This document shows, piece after piece, positions 17,400 to 24,647 of a stretch of DNA of 64,000 bases. The notes below the pieces were generated by a model. It was given only the letters and a program-made list of their open reading frames with translations, made no database searches and was not told the origin of the DNA. A program made the translations under genes and the position numbers. Source of the DNA: Streptomyces sp. NBC_00370 (lineage in GTDB: Bacteria; Actinomycetota; Actinomycetes; Streptomycetales; Streptomycetaceae); assembly GCF_036084755.1 (NCBI RefSeq), contig NZ_CP107968.1, positions 1,178,001 through 1,242,000 on the forward strand. The letters run 5' to 3'. The first letter of the stretch is position 1. Each line of letters begins with the position of its first letter.

Positions 17400-18194
17400 G
17401 TGGAATCGGTGGCAGCAGCAGCGCGTGGGCGCAAGCCGGAAGAGGTCAAGTCCGCCGCCCGGGTGCTTGAGGTGCTCGAACTGCTCGGGGAGAACGGCGC
17501 CCGGCTCTCGCTCGCCGAGATGGCGTCGGCGATGGCGGTGCCGAAGAGCAGCCTGCACGCGATCCTCCGCACCATGGAGGCCAGGCGCTGGGTGGACCTG
17601 GACGGCACCGGCACCCGCTACAGCCTGGGCCTCAAGGCCCTGCTGACGGGGACCGCCTATTTGGAGGGCGACGACGTCACGAGCCTCGCGGGCCCGGTGC
17701 TCGACGCGCTCGCCGAGGAGACAGGCGAGTCGGTCCACCTGGGCAGGCTCGACGGCACGGACGTCGTCTACCTGGCCAAACGCGAGTCACGGCACGCCCT
17801 GCGGATGTACTCCGCGGTGGGCAGACGGCTGCCGGCGCACGCCACGGCGTTGGGCAAGGCGATGCTCTCCCAGTACGAGGCGGCCGAGGTGCGGATGCGG
17901 CTCAACTGGCCACTGGAGCGGCTCACCCCCGACACCGTGACCGATCCGGACGAACTGCTCGCGCAGCTCGCCGACGCCCGGCTGCGCGGCTGGGCGTCGG
18001 ACGACGGGGAGAACTCCGTCGACATCCGGTGCGTGGCCGTCGCGCTCGGTACCGGACACGGCGGCGGCGACGCGATCAGCTGCTCGGTACCCAAGGTCCG
18101 GATGGACGACGCGCGCGCCGAGGAGATCGCCGGCGCCGTCACCGAGGCCGCACACTCGCTACGGACCCTCCTCAAACGGCTCGGTCAGCACTGA
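17400..18194 (+). CDS. IclR family transcriptional regulator
   Basis: This 264-residue protein has an N-terminal winged helix (about residues 15-75; LSLAEMASAMAVPKSSLHAI) and a C-terminal effector-binding domain (about 90-260) that senses a small carboxylate or sugar acid. The GTG at 17400 has GGAGG 4 bases upstream. It lies between a leftward sugar-import operon and a rightward catabolic operon, so it is the obvious candidate local regulator of both, and the palindrome at 18257-18281 is a candidate operator. Confidence 0.92.
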   Translation: MESVAAAARGRKPEEVKSAARVLEVLELLGENGARLSLAEMASAMAVPKSSLHAILRTMEARRWVDLDGTGTRYSLGLKALLTGTAYLEGDDVTSLAGPVLDALAEETGESVHLGRLDGTDVVYLAKRESRHALRMYSAVGRRLPAHATALGKAMLSQYEAAEVRMRLNWPLERLTPDTVTDPDELLAQLADARLRGWASDDGENSVDIRCVAVALGTGHGGGDAISCSVPKVRMDDARAEEIAGAVTEAAHSLRTLLKRLGQH

Positions 18195-18224
18195 AGACCC
18201 GGCGACCCTTATTTGGTAGAGTCG

Positions 18225-18254
18225 TTGACAAATTGATCTCGCCCTCCGTACGTT
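18225..18254 (+). promoter_or_regulatory. Promoter of the enolase-ThuA-MocA operon
   Basis: TTGACA (18225-18230) and TACGTT (18249-18254) are 18 bases apart, a good fit to the housekeeping sigma pattern. The predicted start of transcription falls inside the perfect inverted repeat at 18257-18281, which would let a repressor block it. Confidence 0.6.
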
Positions 18255-18256
18255 CG

Positions 18257-18281
18257 GATAGCAGTACAACATCCTGCTATC
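18257..18281. promoter_or_regulatory. Perfect inverted repeat over the transcription start, operator
   Basis: GATAGCAG and CTGCTATC are perfect 8-base arms separated by 9 bases. The site begins two bases after the -10 box and ends 17 bases before the start codon. Position and symmetry fit a repressor operator; the adjacent IclR protein is the natural candidate. It could also fold as a 5' leader hairpin. Confidence 0.65.
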
Positions 18282-18298
18282 TGTACGCTGGAGTTCGC

Positions 18299-19585
18299 AT
18301 GGCTCAGCCTGATGCCCGCTCCGACGTTCTCGCCTCAGCTCCCTGGGTCGAGGAACGCGGCGCCAAGATCCGCATCACGGCCGTACGCACGTTCCTGACA
18401 GCCCCGCACGGCTGTCCCCATCTCATCGTCCGCGTCGAGACCAACGAACCCGGGCTCTACGGTCTGGGGTGTGCGAGCGATCCGCAGCGCACCCTCGCCG
18501 TCCGCTCGGTCCTCGACGACTATCTCGCTCCGATGCTGGTCGGGCGCGATCCCGACGACATCGAGGACATCCACCGGCTGATGCTCAACAGCGCCTACTG
18601 GCGCGGCGGTTCGCTGACCGGCAACGCGCTCGGCGGGGTCGATGTCGCGCTGTGGGACCTCAAGGCGAAGCGCCTCGGCGCTCCCCTCTACTCACTGTTC
18701 GGCGGCCGGGTCAGAAGCCGCGCCGACGCGTACACGCATGTCGACGGCGCCGAAGCCGCCGAGATCGCCGACAAGGTCACGGCGGCGCGGGAGCTGGGCT
18801 ACCGCCATGTCCGCGTCCAGGCGGCGGTCCCCGGCTCCGACACGTACGGCACGAAGGCGGCGGGCGGCGCCGACCCCCGGGCGGCGCGGCTGCGTTCGGT
18901 GCCCTGGGACTCCGCCGCCTATCTGCGGACCGTGCCGCGGATCCTGACCGAGGTACGCGCCCTCGTCGGTGACGAGGTGGAGCTGCTGCACGACGTCCAC
19001 GAGCGGCTCGACCCGCGCCAGGCGCGTGACTTCCTGCGCCGGGTCGAGGACGCGGGGCTGTACTTCGTGGAGGATCTGCTCGCCCCCGAGGACGCGGCCC
19101 ACTTCGCCGGGCTGCGTGCCCATTCGCCCGTGCCGCTGGCCGTCGGTGAACTCTTCAGCGACATCGGCCAGTTCCTGCCGCTGCTCGAAGGGCCCGCCAT
19201 CGACTTCGCGCGGATCCGGGTACCGACCCTGGGCGGTCTGACCCCCGCCCGCAAGCTCGCCGTCCTGTGCGAGCTGCGCGGTGTCCGGCTGGCACCGCAC
19301 GGCCCCGCCGATGTCAGCCCCGTCGCGCAGGCCGCCACGATCGCCATGGACATCAGCAGCCACGCCTTCGGCGTCCAGGAGGCGGCGGTCTTCCGGCCGC
19401 CGGTGCACGAGGTGTTCCCCGGCACGATCACCGCCGCGGGCGGGAGCCTGGCACCATCCGAGACCCCCGGCCACGGCGTCGACTTCGACGAGGCCGCCGC
19501 CCGCCGTCATCCCGTGCCCGAGCCGCTGGAGCACGACCGCTGGGCCATGCTGCGCAACACCGATGGGAGCGTGCAACGACCGTGA
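18299..19585 (+). CDS. Enolase-superfamily sugar-acid dehydratase, mannonate dehydratase/RspA-like
   Basis: This 428-residue enzyme belongs to the mandelate racemase/enolase superfamily and should dehydrate an aldonic acid to a 2-keto-3-deoxy acid using Mg2+. Metal ligand candidates are D232 (with H234 in HDVHERL), E258 (FVEDLL) and E284 (VGELFSD). The late HGPADVSPV (334-342) places it with D-mannonate/D-gluconate dehydratase and RspA proteins. The ATG at 18299 has GGAG 5 bases upstream. It heads an operon with ThuA and MocA genes, each overlapping the gene before it. Exact substrate is not deducible. Confidence 0.88.
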   Translation: MAQPDARSDVLASAPWVEERGAKIRITAVRTFLTAPHGCPHLIVRVETNEPGLYGLGCASDPQRTLAVRSVLDDYLAPMLVGRDPDDIEDIHRLMLNSAYWRGGSLTGNALGGVDVALWDLKAKRLGAPLYSLFGGRVRSRADAYTHVDGAEAAEIADKVTAARELGYRHVRVQAAVPGSDTYGTKAAGGADPRAARLRSVPWDSAAYLRTVPRILTEVRALVGDEVELLHDVHERLDPRQARDFLRRVEDAGLYFVEDLLAPEDAAHFAGLRAHSPVPLAVGELFSDIGQFLPLLEGPAIDFARIRVPTLGGLTPARKLAVLCELRGVRLAPHGPADVSPVAQAATIAMDISSHAFGVQEAAVFRPPVHEVFPGTITAAGGSLAPSETPGHGVDFDEAAARRHPVPEPLEHDRWAMLRNTDGSVQRP

Positions 19586-20241
19586 CGACCGACACCCGAC
19601 GGGCACTCGTCGTCCGTGGCGGCTGGGCGGGACACTCGCCCGTCGAGACCACGGACCTCTTCCTGCCCTTCCTGCGCGACAACGGCTACGCCGTGGAGAT
19701 CGCCGACACCCTCGACGTCTACACCGAAGCGGCGCTGCTCGCCGCGACCGATCTCGTCGTCCAGTGCTGGACCATGGGCGAGATCAGCAAGGAGCAGGTC
19801 GCGGGACTCACCGCGGCCGTCAGGGCCGGCACCGGATTCGCGGGCTGGCACGGCGGGATCGTGGACGCCTTCCGCGGCAGTGTCGACTACACGCTGCTCA
19901 CCGGCGGCCAGTTCCTGATGCATCCGCACGGCTACTCCGACCACCGGGTCACCCTCGTCGAGGACCGCGCCGGGCATCCGGTGCTCGCCGGGCTCGGCGA
20001 CTTCGACGTGCACACCGAGAAGTACTGGATGGCCACCGACCCGTCCATCGACGTGCTGGCGACGGTGGAGTTCGAGGCCGGCGAGGACCGCGAGCGGCCG
20101 GTCACCATGCCGGCCGTCTGGACCAGGACCTCGGGCGCCGGGCGGGTCTTCGTCTCCGCCGTCGGCCACAAACCGGACGACTTCGACGTGCCCGAGGTGC
20201 GGGCACTGACCGAGAGGGGACTGCTGTGGGCGAGCCGTTGA
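19582..20241 (+). CDS. ThuA domain protein
   Basis: This 219-residue protein has the ThuA fold, a glutamine-amidotransferase-like family. ThuA proteins are tied to trehalose and other 3-keto-sugar pathways, where they work with a Gfo/Idh/MocA oxidoreductase (ThuB), as here. Recognisable blocks are GFAGWHGGIVDAF and FVSAVGHKPDDF. The GTG start overlaps the dehydratase stop codon by 4 bases. A role in keto-sugar handling is inference from the family and the next gene. Confidence 0.88.
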   Translation: MTTDTRRALVVRGGWAGHSPVETTDLFLPFLRDNGYAVEIADTLDVYTEAALLAATDLVVQCWTMGEISKEQVAGLTAAVRAGTGFAGWHGGIVDAFRGSVDYTLLTGGQFLMHPHGYSDHRVTLVEDRAGHPVLAGLGDFDVHTEKYWMATDPSIDVLATVEFEAGEDRERPVTMPAVWTRTSGAGRVFVSAVGHKPDDFDVPEVRALTERGLLWASR

Positions 20242-21305
20242 GGATCGGGATGGTCGGCGCCGGCAAGATCAGCGGCGCCTATCTGGACACCCTGGAGCGG
20301 CTGGAGAACGTGACGCTGACCGCCGTCACCGATCTGAACGCCGAGCGCGCCGCGGCCGTCGCCGAACGGGTGCCGGGCGTGACCGTCGTCGACTCGGTCG
20401 CCGACCTCGTCGTACGGGACGACGTGGACGCGGTGCTCAACCTGACCATCCCCGCCGTGCACGCGGAGGTCGCCAGGGCGGCTCTCGCCGCGGGCAAGCA
20501 CGTGTACGGCGAGAAGCCGCTCACCACCGACCTGGCCGAGGCCGGCGAACTGCTCGCCACCGCCGGGGCGGCCGGGCTGCGGGTCGGCTGCGCGCCCGAC
20601 ACCGTCCTCGGCACGGGCGTGCAGACCGCGCGTAAGGCGGTCGACGACGGTCTGATCGGCACGCCGGTCGCCGCGATGGCGTTCATGACCACACCGGGCC
20701 ACGAGGCGTGGCACCCGGACCCGGAGTTCTACTACCGGCCGGGCGGCGGGCCGTTGCTCGACATGGGCCCGTACTACGTCTCGGCCCTCGTCCAGTTGCT
20801 GGGCCCCGTCGTCAAGGTCACCGGCGCGTCCTCCCGGCCGCGCGCCGAGCGGCAGATCGGCAGCGGCCCACGGGCCGGTGAGCGGTTCGCGGTGGAGATC
20901 GACACCCATGTCACCGGCGTGCTCCACCACGCTGGCGGCCAACTCAGCACGCTAGTCATGAGTTTCGACATCGCCAAGGCCCGGCTGCCGCGTATCGAGG
21001 TGCACGGCACGGACGCGTCCCTCTCGGTGCCCGACCCCAACAACTTCGACGGCGCCGTCGAGTTGTTCAGGACCGGCGGCGACTGGGAGACCCTGCCCGT
21101 CTCGGCCGGCTATGCCGGAGGCGGGCGCGGCACCGGCCTCGCCGACCTGGCCGACGCACTCGCCGAAGGGCGCCCGCACCGGGCGTCGGGCGAGGTGGCC
21201 CGACATGTCCTCGATGTGATGCTGACGCTGCTCGACTCGGCGAAGGAAGGCAGGACACTCGACATCGGGAGTACCTGCGCCAGGCCGGAGCCCGTCACCT
21301 GGTAG
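20226..21305 (+). CDS. Gfo/Idh/MocA family oxidoreductase
   Basis: This 359-residue NAD(P)-dependent enzyme oxidises or reduces a sugar or sugar-derived alcohol. The Rossmann motif GMVGAGKISGAY is at residues 8-19 and the family EKP motif is in HVYGEKPLTTD. The substrate side includes GGGPLLDMGPYYV. The GTG at 20226 has GAGAGGGG 5 bases upstream, and the gene overlaps thuA-like by 16 bases. Together with ThuA it resembles the ThuAB pair that forms 3-keto-sugars. A terminator follows. Confidence 0.92.
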   Translation: MGEPLRIGMVGAGKISGAYLDTLERLENVTLTAVTDLNAERAAAVAERVPGVTVVDSVADLVVRDDVDAVLNLTIPAVHAEVARAALAAGKHVYGEKPLTTDLAEAGELLATAGAAGLRVGCAPDTVLGTGVQTARKAVDDGLIGTPVAAMAFMTTPGHEAWHPDPEFYYRPGGGPLLDMGPYYVSALVQLLGPVVKVTGASSRPRAERQIGSGPRAGERFAVEIDTHVTGVLHHAGGQLSTLVMSFDIAKARLPRIEVHGTDASLSVPDPNNFDGAVELFRTGGDWETLPVSAGYAGGGRGTGLADLADALAEGRPHRASGEVARHVLDVMLTLLDSAKEGRTLDIGSTCARPEPVTW

Positions 21306-21320
21306 CGGTATTTCTGGCTG

Positions 21321-21359
21321 GAACGGCGGGGAGGCGGCGGCCTCTCCGCCGTTCTTTGT
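21321..21359 (+). terminator. Intrinsic terminator of the dehydratase operon
   Basis: A 14-base-pair GC-rich stem with one G-T pair (21321-21334 with 21341-21354) closes a 6-base loop and is followed by TTTGT. It begins 16 bases after the oxidoreductase stop codon. This is one of the few hairpins in the window with a partial T-tract. Confidence 0.8.
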
Positions 21360-21371
21360 CCGCCAAATGCC

Positions 21372-21384
21372 AAGTAAATTACTT
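21372..21384. promoter_or_regulatory. A/T-rich palindrome upstream of the mannosidase gene
   Basis: AAGTAA-A-TTACTT is a perfect 13-base palindrome. It overlaps CTTTACG (21382-21388), a motif repeated upstream of the divergent GH71/99-like gene. Both sites flank the ROK regulator's own target genes, so it is a candidate ROK operator. Confidence 0.5.
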
Positions 21385-21476
21385 TACGAGAGGGTCGCAA
21401 TGTGGAATTTAAATCGCCTGACAATTCATTGACCTGGCCCGTTCCACCTGGCAGAAGAAGGGTTCCAGCTCAGACG

Positions 21477-21505
21477 TTGACTTGATAACACTCTTGGTTT
21501 TACAT
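21477..21505 (+). promoter_or_regulatory. Promoter of the mannosidase-ROK operon
   Basis: TTGACT (21477-21482) and TTACAT (21500-21505) are 17 bases apart. Transcription would begin about 7 bases later, just ahead of the ribosome site AGGAGGG at 21524-21530. Confidence 0.5.
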
Positions 21506-21536
21506 GGCGGTCACAGGCTGGACAGGAGGGCCGCCC

Positions 21537-24500
21537 ATGCATGACCGCAGTAAGCAGGGAGAGGCGCGGACCGCGCATTTCCTCGCGGACCGTTTGCGTC
21601 CCGCGCTGTACACCGGGCGGCTCCCGATGGATGTCACCGCCTGGCACATCCCCGGCGAGCCTGTCCCTGTCGGGGTCGCGCTGCGCGCCGAGTACCGGCC
21701 GTTCGTCGTCGGCGACGCCTGGGGCGGGCCCTGGTCGACCAGCTGGTTCCGGCTCGACTGCGAGATACCGGCGCGCTGGGCGGGCCGCCGGGTCGAGGCG
21801 GTCATCGACCTCGGAGACGGCGCCGAAGGCCTCGTCCACGACGAGCACGGCACTCCGCTGCAAGGGCTCCACGCGGCCAACAGGGCCGTGACGCTGTCCA
21901 CTTCGGCGAGCGGCGGCGAGCAGGTACGGCTGCTCGTCGAGGCCGCCGCCAATCCCCCGATCGACGCTGACTCCGGCGCGGGCAGCCACTACGGCGACCC
22001 GCTCACCGCGGGCGACGAACCGCTGTACCGGCTGGTCCGCGCCGACCTCGCGGTGCGCGACGAGGACATCTGGCAGCTCATCCACGACCTCGACGTACTG
22101 GACGGGCTGATGCGGGCGCTGCCGGAGCGCACTCCGCGCCGGCACGAGATCCTGCGGGCCCTGGAACACGCCGTCGATGTCGTGGACCCGCGTGACATCG
22201 CCGGTACGGCCGGGCGCGCCCGCGCGGTGCTCGCCCCCGTACTGGCCCGCCGCGCCCACGAGTCGGCGCACACCGTGACCGCCGTGGGCCACGCGCATCT
22301 CGACTCGGCGTGGCTGTGGCCGATGCGGGAGACCGTACGCAGGAGCGCCCGCACCTTCAGCACCGTCGCCACCCTCGCCGAGGAGTACCCGGAGCTGACG
22401 TTCGCCGCTTCGTCGGCGCAGCAGTACGCCTGGATGAAGGACCACCATCCGCATGTCTTCGAGCGGGTGCGCAAGGCCGTCGCCGACGGCAACTGGGCGC
22501 CGGTCGGCGGGATGTGGGTGGAGCCGGACGTCAATCTGCCCGGCGGCGAGGCGCTGGCCCGGCAGTTCGTCTACGGGCGGCGCTTCCACCGGGAGGAGCT
22601 GGGGGTCGAGACCGACGGGGTCTGGCTGCCCGACTCCCCCGGAATGACCGCCGCCTTCCCGCAGTTGGCGCTGCTCGCCGGGGCGCGCTGGTTCCTCGCG
22701 CACAAGCTCGCCGAGAACGACACCAACGCCATGCCGCATCACACCTTCTGGTGGGAGGGGATCGACGGCAGCCGGATCTTCAGCCATTTCCCGCCGGCCG
22801 ACGAGCACAGTTCCGCCCTCTCCGGCGGTGAACTGGCCGACGCCGTGGACGCGTTCGCCGACAAGGGCGGTGCGACCCGCTCGCTGATGCCGTTCGGCGC
22901 CGCGGGCGGCGGCGGTCCGACCAGGGACATGCTGGAGCGGGCCCGCAGGCTCGCGGATCTCGAAGGCTCGCCGCGGGTCGAGATCCAGCACCCGGCGCAC
23001 TTCTTCCGCGCGGCCACCGAGGAGTACGGGGACGCGCCGGTGTGGCGGGGTGAGCTGTATCTGGAGAGCCACCGCGGCGGCTACACCAGTCAGGCGCGCT
23101 CGAAGCGGGGCAACCGCCGGGCCGAATCGCTGCTCCGCGAGGCGGAGTTGTGGTCGGCCACGGCAGCCGTACGGGGCGGTGTGCCGTACCCGTACGAGGA
23201 ACTCGAAACGCTCTGGAAGCGGGTGCTGCTCCACCAGAGCCACGACATCCTGCCGGGCGGCTCGATCGCCTGGGTGCACCAGGAGGCCGAGCAGGCATAC
23301 CGCGACATCCACCGCCGGCTCGACCAGCTCGTCCGGCGCGCCGTCGGCACACCCGGCACCGGCTCCGGCAGTGACACGGCCGTCTTCAACGCGGGTCCGC
23401 TGGCCCGCAGGGAGGTCGTCGTTCTCGAAGCCGGCCTGCCGGCCGAAGGCGGCCAGCGGCTCTCCGACGGCCGGACCGCGGCCCTGGCGCAGGCGCCCGC
23501 GCTGGGCGCCGGACAGCTCGGCGGCCGGGCGGACGGCACCGCCCCGGTGACCGTACGGACCACCGAGGACGGCGGACAGCTGCTGGAGAACGGGCTGGTG
23601 CGGATCCTGGTCGACCGGGAAGGGCTGGTGCGCTCGGCGGTCGATCTCGGCACCGGGCGGGACGCCGTGGCACCGGGCGGCGCGGGCAACCTGCTGCAAC
23701 TGCACCGCGACGACCCGCCGCGCGGCAGCGCCTGGAACCTCGAAGCCGGGCACCACGCCCCGCATCGCGATCTCGACCTGGCGACCGGTGTCGAGGTCAC
23801 GGAGCGCGGTCCGCTGCTGGCGACCGTACGGGTGCGGCGCACCACGGGCCGCTCGGCCGTCACCCAGGAGCTGACCCTGACGGCGGGCGGCAGGTCGCTC
23901 GCCGTCACGACGGACGTCGACTGGCGCGAGCGCGACACCCTGCTCAAGGCCGCCTGGCCGCTGGACGTGCACGCCGAACGCAGCACGGGCGAGATCCAGT
24001 TCGGTCATGTGGAGCGGGCGACGCATGAGAACACCAGCTGGGAGGCGGCCCGTTACGAGCTGTGGGCGCACCGCTGGATCCATGTCGGCGAGCACAACTG
24101 GGGAGTCGCCCTGGCCTGCGACGCGACATACGGCTACGACGTGTCGCGGCACACCCGCGAGGACGGCGGGACCACCACGACCGTACGGCTGTCGCTGCTG
24201 CGCGCCGCGCACAGCCCGGACCCGCACGCCGACCGGGGGCCGCAGCGGTTCCGGCACACCCTGCGCCCGGGGGCCGGTGTGGGTGACGCCGTCGCCGAGG
24301 GATACGCGCTGAATCTGCCGCTGCGTCCCGCGCCGGGACCGGCCGCCGCCGCTGAGCCGCTGATCTCCGTCGGCCATCCGGACGTCGTCGTGGAGGCGGT
24401 GAAGCTCGCCGACGACCGCTCGGGCGACGTGGTCGTACGGCTCTACGAGTCGCGCGGCGGCCGGGTCGCCACCACACTCACCGCCGGGTTCCCGGTCAGG

Positions 24501-24647
24501 GAGGTGCGCGAGACGGATCTGCTGGAGGAGACCCTGGCCGTCCGGCCGCACGAGCACGGCGCGATACCGCTCACACTGCGGCCGTTCCAGATCCTCACCC
24601 TGCGGCTGGTACGGGCCGCCGAGTCCCCGGGAGACACCGATGATTGA
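21537..24647 (+). CDS. Alpha-mannosidase, glycoside hydrolase family 38
   Basis: This 1036-residue GH38 enzyme hydrolyses terminal alpha-mannosides with a zinc-bound catalytic site. The zinc motif is H252-x-H254-x-D256 (GHAHLDSAW), the probable nucleophile is D366 in WLPDSPGM, and the later LHQSHDILPGGS holds a further histidine ligand. A beta-rich C-terminal half follows, as in the family. There is no signal peptide, so it acts on imported oligosaccharides. I start at the ATG at 21537, which has AGGAGGG 6 bases upstream, rather than the ATG at 21504. It overlaps the ROK gene by 8 bases. Confidence 0.93.
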   Translation: MHDRSKQGEARTAHFLADRLRPALYTGRLPMDVTAWHIPGEPVPVGVALRAEYRPFVVGDAWGGPWSTSWFRLDCEIPARWAGRRVEAVIDLGDGAEGLVHDEHGTPLQGLHAANRAVTLSTSASGGEQVRLLVEAAANPPIDADSGAGSHYGDPLTAGDEPLYRLVRADLAVRDEDIWQLIHDLDVLDGLMRALPERTPRRHEILRALEHAVDVVDPRDIAGTAGRARAVLAPVLARRAHESAHTVTAVGHAHLDSAWLWPMRETVRRSARTFSTVATLAEEYPELTFAASSAQQYAWMKDHHPHVFERVRKAVADGNWAPVGGMWVEPDVNLPGGEALARQFVYGRRFHREELGVETDGVWLPDSPGMTAAFPQLALLAGARWFLAHKLAENDTNAMPHHTFWWEGIDGSRIFSHFPPADEHSSALSGGELADAVDAFADKGGATRSLMPFGAAGGGGPTRDMLERARRLADLEGSPRVEIQHPAHFFRAATEEYGDAPVWRGELYLESHRGGYTSQARSKRGNRRAESLLREAELWSATAAVRGGVPYPYEELETLWKRVLLHQSHDILPGGSIAWVHQEAEQAYRDIHRRLDQLVRRAVGTPGTGSGSDTAVFNAGPLARREVVVLEAGLPAEGGQRLSDGRTAALAQAPALGAGQLGGRADGTAPVTVRTTEDGGQLLENGLVRILVDREGLVRSAVDLGTGRDAVAPGGAGNLLQLHRDDPPRGSAWNLEAGHHAPHRDLDLATGVEVTERGPLLATVRVRRTTGRSAVTQELTLTAGGRSLAVTTDVDWRERDTLLKAAWPLDVHAERSTGEIQFGHVERATHENTSWEAARYELWAHRWIHVGEHNWGVALACDATYGYDVSRHTREDGGTTTTVRLSLLRAAHSPDPHADRGPQRFRHTLRPGAGVGDAVAEGYALNLPLRPAPGPAAAAEPLISVGHPDVVVEAVKLADDRSGDVVVRLYESRGGRVATTLTAGFPVREVRETDLLEETLAVRPHEHGAIPLTLRPFQILTLRLVRAAESPGDTDD

